From Semisulcospira habei (Eukaryota > Mollusca > Gastropoda > Semisulcospiridae), in contig BTPG01000003.1 in the NCBI GenBank assembly GCA_036245525.1, positions 188,637,535 through 188,701,534 of the forward strand: 64,000 bases of DNA. The letters are read 5' to 3'. The notes under the pieces were generated by a model. It did not search any database and was not told the DNA's origin. It saw only the letters and a program-made list of their open reading frames with translations. A program made the translations under genes and the position numbers. Shown piece by piece: positions 34,421 to 44,629 of the stretch; the first letter of the stretch is position 1; every line of letters starts with the position of its first letter.

Positions 34421-34489
34421 GTAGATACCATTTTCCATGCTTTGAGTGTGATATTTATACAATAATTAATTCATTCCTTTTCCCATCAG

Positions 34490-34557
34490 GATGAAAAATG
34501 CTTCACAGCCCAGAGAGTCACCGCACCCGGAGTGTCGGACATAACAACCCTTGCTGG
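34490..34557 (+). CDS. Candidate coding exon, unknown gene (b)
   Basis: Follows a TCCTTTTCCCATCAG acceptor. It reads DEKCFTAQRVTAPGVSDITT and LA, then a possible donor GG|GTATTT. It joins 34420 in phase 0. No downstream exon was identified. Confidence 0.28.
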
Positions 34558-35315
34558 GTATTTATATTGTACCGACTCCCCTCCGCTATAGCCTTCTTTC
34601 TCTACCGTTCTCTCCCCCTCCCCTTCCGTCGTTTGATTCTTCTTACTAACCATACCTCCCCTGGAAATCTTCCTTCATCACGTCACTGTAGTCATGAGTG
34701 TTAATCGCCATTCAAGCGAAAGGACCCACGACGGTCATAATATACCTAACACCCCTCTCTCTCCCCCCCCCCCCCCCCCCCCACCACCACCACCACCTGG
34801 GACCTCCAGGGCATCCCCTGGATGTTTGTATGCTGAGGCAGAAGAACTCTAAGACTTCGCCGTGTTCGCTTCATAATTAGCTATGTCCTGAAACTAAAAG
34901 CCGCCACCCAGATAATACCGTGTATAACTGTGTCTTTAATCCTCAGTTCATTTAGGCTTATGAAGCTCATCCTAAGGCAGTTTACCCATTATCCCTTAGC
35001 GACCGACTACATGTAAAGGCGGCCGGAGTGGACTTGAAGCAAGTATCTGAATCTTTGACCCACTCCACTGCTCCCTGAGCACTTCAACCCCAGAAGTCTA
35101 GATGAACTTATTTTTTCTGTCTTTTATGGTTACTGCTGATAGTCTATATATACCGATGGGTCTATATCTTAATTAAGATAGAAGGGTAGCTGCGGCTGCA
35201 GTTCGTCTTCTCACCATCCCAGACCGTACCCATTTAAAAATCTCCTCTAGACAGAGCATGTGTGTTGAGAGCAGAACTGCAGGCAGATATGTTGGCCCTG
35301 AAACATGTTTACCAG
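34558..35315. other. No gene seen; C run and CAC repeats near 34766-34797
   Basis: A run of about 17 C followed by CACCAC units; the remainder is unremarkable. Confidence 0.5.
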
Positions 35316-35473
35316 AGCCAAAAGAGAAACTTCCTGATCCTATCCAACGATCTTTCTGCACTAGAGGCCCTTCAGGGCGCGAGAGGGGAGCCCCCGCTAT
35401 TAGTGCAGATAGGGAATTACATAATGTTCTTGTAAGAGGCGTTGGATAGGATCAGGAAGTTTCTCTTTTGGCT
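35316..35473. repeat. Perfect 34-bp inverted repeat with 90-bp centre
   Basis: 35316-35349 and 35440-35473 are exact reverse complements. Inside, CTGCACTA and TAGTGCAG (about 35365 and 35402) form a second stem. The right arm touches the truncated 5' end of the L2-like LINE. Confidence 0.92.
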
Positions 35474-38262
35474 TTTCCGACTTCATTCTAGACAATGACC
35501 TAGATATTGTCGTGATCACCGAAACGTGGCTCCGCTCGGCTGGCGACGAACCCATCATCGCCAGCGTCACTCCGAGTGGCTACCGCCTGGCCTCCTTCCC
35601 GCGCGCTTTCAGAGGGGGTGGCATTGCCATCATCTACAGGGACTGTCTTTCCGCTCACCTCTCCTTCTCTCAGTCTCTACCTTTTGCTCATCCCTCCTTT
35701 GAATCTGTCGAGGCCGTAGCAACACTCCCTGGCCAGTCCCTCATTTTCTCATGTATATATCGCCCCCCTCCAAGCTCTCAAAACAAACTCACAAACTCCA
35801 TGTTCCTCACCGAGTTCGACCTCCTCCTCGACCACTACAGCACACGACCCGGAAAACACATCCTTCTAGGCGACTTTAACTTCCACTTTGACAAACCCGA
35901 CCACCCTGACACAAAACGCCTCTGCACGTCACTTTCAAACCACAATCTTACACAACACATCACTAAACCCACCCACCGACGTGGCCACACCCTCGACTGG
36001 ATCATCACCCGCACCTCCGATCAACTCTTTCTCGACTCTGACACCTCCACTGTGCTTCCCTCTGACCACTTCGCTATTCTCGTCTCCCTCAATCTACCTC
36101 CCCCGAAAAAAACCAAGCTCGTTGTCTCTCGCCGCAAACTAAAATCTGTCAACCGCGAGAGCTTCTTCGACGAAGCTGTCGACCTTCTCTCGGACCCCGC
36201 CCCCTCTCCCGATCTTGCATCCCATTTCGATTCCTCCCTTCGAAAACTTCTAGACACCCATGCCTCTGTCACCACCTGCTCCATACCCAACCGACTCCCC
36301 TCGCCCTGGCTCACTGATGATATAGCTGAGGCCAAGCGCGAGCGCCGACAAGCGGAACGCCTCTGGCGCTCAACTGACCTCACCGTTCACAGACAGATCT
36401 TCCAAACAACTAGATCCAAAGTCTGCAAAATGATCTCCGAATCTAAACGCAAACACCTTCAAAACCAAATCCTGGAATCCACCTCTTCCAAAACCCTCTA
36501 CGCCACCATGAACACACTCCTAGGCACTTCTAAAGACTCTCCTCTCCCCAACACACACAGCAAAGAAGAACTCCCGTCTGCTTTCTCTACCTATTTTTCG
36601 GACAAAATCCAAAATCTGCGTGACACACTCGACACCCTGCCTCCTCCGCCTTGCCCTCCCGACCCCACCTTTTCCTGCACTCCCCTCTCGTCCTTCCGCC
36701 CCGTCTCTCAGGATGAAGTCCTCAAGACCATAAAGTCCATGCCCTTCAAAACCTGCGAACTTGACCCCCTCCCAGCTTCTCTCTACCATGACGGCCTTCC
36801 AAAACTTCTACCCTTCATTACCGACATCATCAACGCATCTCTAGAAAACGGCTCCGTCCCCGATATCTTCAAGTCCGCCATCGTCCGTCCTCTCCTCAAA
36901 AAACACAACCTCGACCCAAACGAACTCAAGAACTATCGCCCAGTCTCCAATCTCTCTTTCCTGTCCAAGCTTCTTGAGAAGGTTGTTCTCAACCAGCTCA
37001 ACCTCCATCTCACCGACAACAACCTCCTCAGTCCATTCCAGTCTGCCTATCGCAAACATCACAGCACTGAAACAGCCCTTCTACATATCTTAAACGAGCT
37101 GCTTCTCTCCACCGACTCTGGCAACATCTCCCTTCTTACACTACTCGATCTCTCTGCCGCCTTTGACACTATAGACCACTCTATCCTCCTCCACCGACTC
37201 CACCACTCCTTCGGCATCACTGACTCTGCTCACTCCTGGTTTCTCTCCTACCTCTCCGACAGACAGCAGTACGTCACCATCAACGGCGTCTCTTCCAACC
37301 CGGTAACGCTCTCCTGCGGAGTTCCACAGGGATCCGTCCTGGGCCCGGTCCTTTTTACACTCTACACCTCTCCTCTGTCCAACATCATCCAGTCTCACCG
37401 CATACACCACCACCTCTACGCTGACGACTCACAACTGCAAGACAATGACAAACTCGACAACACTCAGTCACTACTGACTCGCACGGCTGACTGCTACGAA
37501 GACGTGAAAAACTGGATGACAGCAAACAAACTGAAACTGAACGACGACAAAACGGAAGCCATGCTGGTAGGCACTCGCCAGAAACTCTCCCAGCTCCCTC
37601 CCTCTCTCCACCTTCAACTCGATAGCACTCCCATCTCCCTCTCTGACTCGGCCAAGAACCTCGGCGTCATCCTCGATTCCTCTCTGTCCATGACCAGCTT
37701 CGTCTCCGCCACGACCCAGGCATGCTATTTCCACCTCCGCCGCATCAGTCAGATCAGAAAATACCTCACTACCGAAGCTGCCACCAAACTTGCTGTCTCT
37801 CTCATCTTATCTCGCATCGACTATTGCAACTCTCTCCTTTCCGGTCTCCCTCACTCCACCATCTTCACTCTCCAGCGCGTCCAGAACAATGCTGCCCGCC
37901 TCGTCCTCAGAAAGAAAAAATCCGACCACATCACACCCCTGCTCAAACTCCTCCACTGGCTCCCAATCCCCCAACGCATCCAATACAAAGTTCTGTCTCT
38001 CTGCTACAAATCCCTGAACAACTGCGCTCCTGCCTATCTCTCTAACTTACTTCACCCCTACACACCTTCCCGCTCTCTCCGCTCTGCCTCCGACCCTCTC
38101 CGCCTCCACATCCCTCGCACCAAACTTAACACTTTCGGCCCCCGCTCCTTCTCCGTCTACGGTCCATCCACCTGGAACACTCTCCCACTCTCTCTCCGTC
38201 AGAAACACCCTCTCTCCTCCTTCCAGTCCGCCCTCAAAACTCACCTCTTTCAACAGTTTTAG
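35474..38262 (+). CDS. L2-like LINE protein: endonuclease and reverse transcriptase (N-terminus missing)
   Basis: About 929 codons are open from the truncation to TAG 38260-38262. It starts FSDFILDNDLDIVVITETW, the second block of an APE endonuclease, then GDFNFHFDKPDH and PSDHFAI. RT motifs follow: NYRPVSNLSFLSKLLEK, LLDLSAAFDTIDHSIL, GVPQGSVLGPVLFTLY, and HLYADDSQLQ with the YADD catalytic pair. The C-terminal region has HITPLLKLLHWLPIP and FSVYGPSTWNTLP. No start codon belongs to the copy itself. The first endonuclease block is absent, so the enzyme could not nick DNA normally, but the RT looks complete. Confidence 0.88.
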
Positions 38263-38440
38263 CACTATATCACCACACTCCCCACCCCAAGCTGACCGTC
38301 GTAATGTATTTCACTGTTTGTGGTACGTGAGTCATTGTCTAAAGCGTGCGCATGCGTGCGCGAGTTGTGAGTGTGCGCTTAGAGTTATAATTATTATAAG
38401 ATAAGCGCATTATAAATACCGTAATTATTATTATTATTAA
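35474..38440 (+). mobile_element. L2-like LINE, slightly 5'-truncated, open frame kept
   Basis: Nearly 3 kb from within the endonuclease to a 3' stem-loop (38374-38381 with 38402-38409) and an (ATT)n tail ending about 38438. The long open frame suggests a young copy. Only the first part of the endonuclease is missing. Confidence 0.9.
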
Positions 38441-38599
38441 GAGGCAACTATGACATTATTTTTATTTGAGCATGCGGGCATCAGCGGCAACAAACTCACT
38501 GACTCTGCTGCCAGCTGTGCCCACAGTGGCCCTGTCTAACGATATTAAACCTTTCATCTTTGTCTACCCAGTAAGCAAAGGTCCTCGGGCCCACGACAG

Positions 38600-39098
38600 C
38601 ACACTTGCCGGTTGTGCCCCGATTTTGAAGCCGATTCCGATCGGATTGCGATCGGATGACGTCATATATCCGATCCGATCGCAATCGGCTGGGAATCGGG
38701 TGTTCAGAAACTGCTCTATTTTTCCGATCCGAATCGGCCCCGATTGTAAGCTTCAACCAATCAGAGCGCGTCTCGCAAAGCATGTCGCTTCAGTTTGAAA
38801 ATGGCGGAAGATCAGTACCACCTTCGTTGCCGATGTTTCGCTCGCCTCTTCCCGAATATCATGTGATGCAAAACTGCTGATAATGCAAGCACATCATCAT
38901 CACTGTTGAAACTAGCAGCCATTTCGCTGAACAGGTACGATCTTGATCTTCGATTCAAACCGGTCGGCTAAAACTGAACCGATGGTGAGTCGGGGAATGT
39001 GTGGCAGTGCACACGTTTTTGTAGTCCGGTCCGATCACAATCCGATTCGAAACTGCTCGAGAATCGGCCTCAAAATCGGGCATGTGTGGCGGGGCCTT
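38600..39098. mobile_element. GC-rich MITE, second copy, inverted
   Basis: Reverse-complement copy of 13759-14259. It begins CACACTTGCCGGTTGTGCC and ends GGCATGTGTGGCGGGGCCTT. The outermost bases of the left terminal repeat are missing. Confidence 0.8.
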
Positions 39099-39108
39099 AA
39101 TAAATTAG

Positions 39109-39189
39109 TCTGACTGGCCAGACTTTTACCCTTCCCGCCGTGAGATGGCCTTGGTCGCCTGCCCGGCGTTAAACCCTAATAACCAACTA
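39109..39189 (+). repeat. SINE-like 3' tail
   Basis: GTCTGACTGGCCAGAC...CCGCCGTGAGATGGCC...GGCGTTAAACCCTAATAACC. The same tail is at 55303-55390 and, shorter, near 16075-16120. Confidence 0.6.
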
Positions 39190-39229
39190 AGAGCACCACC
39201 AGGCGCCCCCCCCCCCACCTCCCCTCCCC

Positions 39230-39905
39230 CACTTCTCCTCCCCCACTTCTCCCCCTTCACAGTAGCAGCTGGTGGATGAATGCAAGAGAGTTTCCCTCGA
39301 CTCGATGCGATTGTGTACTGTAACAGCTGTCTTTGGGGTCTGCCAGAGCAACAACTCAGACGTCTTCAACTCGTTCAGAACACGGCCGCCAGAATTGTCA
39401 CATGAACCAAAAGAAGGGAGCATATCACACCAGTCCTTAAGCAGTTGCACTGGCTTCCAGTCAAGCAAAGAATTGATCACAAGATTCTCACTTTGTGCCA
39501 CAAGTCTATAAATGACCCAGACTCACCAGAGTACCTCCAGGAAATAGTCCCACGCCATAACCCTCCGAGGCAGCTCCGTTCTGCTGTCCGGTCCAAACTC
39601 TGCACCCCAAGTGTTGAAAGCCACACAAAGAAGCGACTTGGTTTCCGGGCATTTTCACACTGCGGATCTAGACTGTGGAATGGACTACCACAATCCTTGA
39701 GGGACATTGAGTGCATTGGCACCTTCAGGAGGCACCTCAAAACCCAACTGTTTCTTGACTTTTAATTCTAGGACTACTGTGCACCAGAAGTTGGTTGTGT
39801 TGTTTTTATTTTTTTTAATTTATTTATTTATTTGCGCCCTGAGCATGCTACTAGCATCATACTGGAGTGGATGCGCATTACAAGTGGACATCATCATCAT
39901 CATCA
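39230..39905 (+). mobile_element. CR1/L2-like LINE 3' fragment with (CAT)n tail
   Basis: Encodes LPEQQLRRLQLVQNTAARIV-like, then REHITPVLKQLHWLPVKQR, GFRAFSHCGSRLWNGLP and FRRHLKTQLFLDF with stop near 39763. The 3' UTR ends GGATGCGCATTACAAGTGGACATCATCATCATC. The last 70 bp recur at 43935-44015. Confidence 0.82.
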
Positions 39906-40799
39906 TTGTGGATTAGTAAAATGACCATTCCAAACGCACAAAATTAAAAGACGTTAGACATCAAATGGAGAGAAAAAAATATCCGTGAGGGTTAAGGTAA
40001 TGAAATACTCCATAAGCCAAGCCTGAATACCCTCCCACCCCCACCCCCACCCCCAGTATTCTATAAGATGGCTTCAAAGTGTACCTTAGTATGTCCTTAC
40101 GACGTTTAAGCCATGTTCCCCTAAAATCCTTAGGAACACACCAGAGATATAGCCGATGGCGCAAGGGTACCCCCCATACACGCTCTTTGCTGATGCTAAA
40201 ATGAGCTTCAGAAACATATTCCTCTAAAAAATCAGAATTCATTCCAGAAGCCGAAATCAGGCAATATTATGTTAAAGCACACCATCTGCGTCGTCTGCAA
40301 CAAACAGAATGAGATAATATTGAATCTCTGGCTCACAGCACCCAGTAAACGGCCAATTCCGCGAAATCGCTAAAAAGACAAAAATAATGTGTCAGATGCC
40401 TTCAGACATTTTCTATAGCACTGGCAGTCCATTTGTAGGCATACATCATTACAACATGATGTCACAATTATTATAAAATTGACTAGGTGATGCTGTCATC
40501 CCTGTGAGTGCCACAATGGTTGATTTTGTATCCCCACCCCAAGTTGTAAAAATACAGGAAATTATTTAGAAAAAAATTCTTACAGCAACTCTCCTTCATT
40601 TTTACCTCTCTTTACCTATTAAGTTTCAATAATGTGAGCATACAGTGCAAACAAATGAGGAAAGTCGCAATCCTTTACGGTAAGTTCGTGGTGAATGATA
40701 GCTTTTTGTCCTTTAAAATTGCCGAATTCGAAAAGCACATTGTTTCTGATGCCCTTAGAAATTGTGTATACAACTGTTAGGTCTTGTTTATGTTTTAAT
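39906..40799. other. No gene seen
   Basis: Short ORFs without domains; a C-rich stretch near 40033-40054. No repeat ends were recognised. Confidence 0.5.
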
Positions 40800-40910
40800 G
40801 GTTAGGATAGTTTAAGTTTAAGATAGTTTAAGATAGTTTATTGTCATATGTTTCCATGTAAAAAAATGGAATGTTTCTTGATGTCAGTTACTAACGACTA
40901 AAATAATGTC
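40800..40910 (-). repeat. LINE 3' tail fragment
   Basis: Reverse complement of the 3' UTR near 31770-31860 (CATATGTTTCCATGTAAA and TTGATGTCAGTTACT blocks). Confidence 0.6.
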
Positions 40911-41095
40911 ATATACTATCATATATAATATCACACCAATTATCACACACAACTAATAATCAGAGCATACATAAGGATAAAAACATGACATATAAAGCTG
41001 TTACCACAGCAACCATCACAATATAAACGAGTTATTCTGGCGAGGTAAACCAAGATAATCTGGAAATAAACTTGATTAATAACAACAAACATTAA

Positions 41096-41098
<3 letters not shown>

Positions 41099-41178
<80 letters not shown>
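41099..41178. repeat. (CT)n microsatellite
   Basis: 80 bp of uninterrupted CT. Confidence 0.95.
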
Positions 41179-41181
<3 letters not shown>

Positions 41182-41494
41182 CACTGTTACTCCAAACCTG
41201 ATTTTATGACGCTGTGATGCATTTAGGGGCCACAGTGGCTAAATATGCTGCCCTACCCCAATTTTACAAATATACAAAGGAACGCAAAATGATCCAAAAA
41301 TTTGTTTTCGTCACACTCCTCTATTTAGATATTTTTTGTTACCATTTTCATAACAAAGTATGTGTGTTATGCATAAACAAATGTGGAAGGTTGATATTTT
41401 CACCAGTTTCAATGTGACCCATCAATTTAATTGTAATCTTTTTAATTAAGAAAATAAAAAAGGGGGAAAAGTCTGTAAACAGGGGCTGCTGCTA

Positions 41495-42535
41495 AAGCAG
41501 GGCTGCGTGCTGGCACCGACCCTCTTCACCATCTTTTTTAGCATGATGTTGAAGCAGGCCACAGTAGACCTCGATGATGACGATGCAGTGTACATCAGGT
41601 ATCGTCTCGATGGCAGCCTGTTCAACCTCAGACGACTGCAGGCCCACACGAAAAAGACAGAGGTCCTCCATCAGCCGGCACCCAAGACAGTGTATCGCCC
41701 TCCTCACATCACCATTGGCGAGTCTGAACTAAAGTCAGTGCACCAGTTTACTTACCTTGGCTGCATTATCACGTCGGACGCCAAGCTGGACAGGGAGCTT
41801 GACAGCAGGCTGGCAAAAGCGAACAGCGCTTTCGGGCGACTTTTCAAGCGGGTGTGGCACAATCAACAGCTGAAAACAGGCACCAAGATCAGCGTGTACA
41901 GAGCTGTGGTCCTCACCACCCTGCTGTATGGTTCCGAGTCCTGGGCCCTCTACCGCAGCCAACTACGACTCCTCGAACGTTTCCACCAGCGCTGCCTGCG
42001 TACCATCCTGGGCATTCACTGGAGTGACTGTATCACCAATGTCGAGGTCCATGAACAGGCTGAAACTGAGCATCGAGGCCTTGCTGCTGCGGACACAGCT
42101 CCGCTGGGCGGGGCATGTCTCCAGGATGGAGAATCATCGCCTACCAAAGATCACCCTGTTCGGCGAGCTTGCTACTGGACACCGTGACAGAGGGGCACCA
42201 AAGAAGAGATACAAAGACTGTCTCAAGAAGTCACTTAGTGCTTGCCAAATCGACCACCACCAGTGGTCCTCGCTCGCTGTGGACCGTGACACCTGGCGCT
42301 CCACCATTTACAAGGCAGCTGTCTCCTTTGAGGACTCTTGCAGAGCTAGCCTTATGGACAAGCGGCTCAGGAGAAAAAACAGAGATGCCGCAACTCAGAA
42401 CCCTGGCCATACCTTCCCCTGCAGCCACTGCGGTCGAACCTGCCTGTCCCGGATTGGCCTCCGCAGCCACGAACAAGACTGCAGACGTCGTGGGCAACTC
42501 CTATAAAATCTTCGTTCGCGAAGTCAAGCCAAGAG
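41495..42535 (+). mobile_element. Family A LINE, truncated, with internal deletion
   Basis: Starts at AAGCAGGGCTGCGTGCTGG inside the RT. An in-frame deletion of about 140 bp joins LQAHTK to KTEVLHQ, removing the FADD catalytic block, with GAAAAA microhomology at the joint. A 2-bp loss near 42066 shifts the frame. The finger and stop (42504-42506) are present. Ends GAAGTCAAGCCAAGAGA. Confidence 0.9.
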
Positions 42536-42539
42536 ACCC

Positions 42540-43930
42540 TTTCGACTTTTAGGAATGTTGAACAATAATAGAAATGGAATTCATTTCCTGTGGTGAGAAA
42601 GCCCAACGTCATCTGCTGCCACAGTAAACACGCACAGATACTCTTACAACGTCAAAACAGCCCTTACAGATTGGTTTTCACCAGTGAGTCACACTTTGAC
42701 AAGTGCAACGATAGTTGTGAGTATAAACCCTGACACATATTGCCAATTACTGTACCAACCTTCTGCTTACATCTACCATACATTTTGTCTGAATACCAGT
42801 TTTCTGCGTGGAGCGTATTCAGTGGAAATCAAACAGGCACTGGGGTGCTTCAATAGTGCATCATTGTGCCTACACGAGGTAACGTTGATTCACAATACCT
42901 AATCCACCTGGGTTTGCTTGGTGATCATAACAATTTAGAATGTTGTTAAAATGGTTTACTGTCACCAAGCAGTTGTGACATTAGTGCTTATTAACAAACT
43001 GGACGCAAGTCAATAAGTGTGCAGGCTGAGTACAACAAGTAATACGCACTAAGCATGCGAAACTAAAGCATCGGGGTGTAGGTCATAATACACACAGGGT
43101 TTCTGGAAATTTTGCATGTGTGCACTGCATAAAGGTTTTATCATGTGAGATGGGGGAAAAACGGCACATTGCTGAAACTTGTTTTTGCGGTTTTCTGAAA
43201 TTGTAATTTTTGGGGGTGGTACATACTGAGGAAACAAATTTCTAAAAATGTATTTGTCAGATGATAATGAAATTTTACACGCAAGTTTATAAATGGGATT
43301 ATTATAGAATGTCAGTGCCGATTGTTTAATTTCAGCTTAGTTTGGGAGCTATGAATAGCCCTTGGCTAACATACTCAAAAAATGACCAAAACCAGAACAT
43401 TCATATAAAAATATTGTTTTCTTCAAAACCAGGTATAAGATATTCAAAATCGCCACTGACATTCCATAATGATGTCAATTGATATTTTGACCAAATTTGG
43501 CTTTTCAGAAGCATCAACGGTAGCCAGACTTTGTTTCTTTAGCAACCAGGTGTAACGGTCACTTAGTGTTCGTTGCCATGGCAACGGTGAGCATACCTGA
43601 CTAAATGAGCATGTCGGAGCGTTCAGGACAAACAAATACTGATTCTAATGATCATATACAATAAAACATATGTCCACAAAACCCCAAAAAGTAAAAAATG
43701 CGCTGAGGTGTCCTAGCTCGCCTTAATCATAAACATTTGTGTACTTGCGCAATGTTTTCTGCAAGTCACAAGCAAAATTTGCGTCATTGTTGACGAAAGA
43801 AGCTTCTATTTCGGGCGCCATTGTGAAGTCGTGTTCGCGTGTTGGGGTGTCAATTTGAAAGCCACTGCGCAAATCAAAGATTTGATCGAACGTGTCAAAA
43901 GATATATCGATCGAAAGGTTTTTGAATGAG
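42540..43930. other. No gene seen
   Basis: AT-rich; short ORFs only. No splice-bounded reading frame was recognised. Confidence 0.5.
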
Positions 43931-43934
43931 CTTT

Positions 43935-44015
43935 TCATCGGTAGCTGGCGCCCTTAGCATGCTGCTAGCATGGAGTGGATGCGCATTACAAGTGGACATC
44001 ATCATCATCATGTGC
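43935..44015 (+). repeat. CR1/L2-like LINE 3' tail
   Basis: GCATGCTGCTAGCATGGAGTGGATGCGCATTACAAGTGGACATCATC matches the last 70 bp of 39230-39905. Confidence 0.75.
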
Positions 44016-44514
44016 GCACGATCATGCCCAGATAACATATCTCATGGGTTAAAAAAAATGAAAATTTCACGTCAAAATCTAATGCAGTTTTCTCTTGAAT
44101 TCAAACATGCGCCAGGCACCGTGATAAAGGACAGGAAAAGTTCTTTCCAGCGATAACAAATATAGCGCTGTGCGTTCTATTTTGGATTTGCGCAAGCGGT
44201 TTTTATAACAGCACTGTAGCGCGGCTCTGGGCGGGGTGCTCACGGACAGCTGACCAAGATTTTTTCTTTTTTTACGCTTACCCCTATGCCACATTCGGCG
44301 ATGCTACAAATACATCTTTCTTTCAAAACAAAACAAACGCGACAAAACTGAAGTCCGGATGATGCTTTATTCGCCCATGTTCTTTATTTTTGTTCTGAGT
44401 GCTATATGTTGAGAGCAGCTCTTGTTGCAAAATAGCTAAATATCGCTCTCCGGCACTGATGTTAACTACTGTTTGTATAGGGCCGGACCTACCTAATAAT
44501 ATACTATTATAACT

Positions 44515-44621
44515 TATAATATAATATAATATAATATAATATAATATAATATAATATAATATAATATAATATAATATAATATAATATAATATAATATAAT
44601 ATAATATAATATAATATAATA
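44515..44621. repeat. (ATAAT)n microsatellite
   Basis: About 105 bp of the pentamer, touching the 3' end of the family B LINE on its right. It may be an expanded element tail or the target. Confidence 0.93.
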
Positions 44622-44629
44622 ATGTTAAT

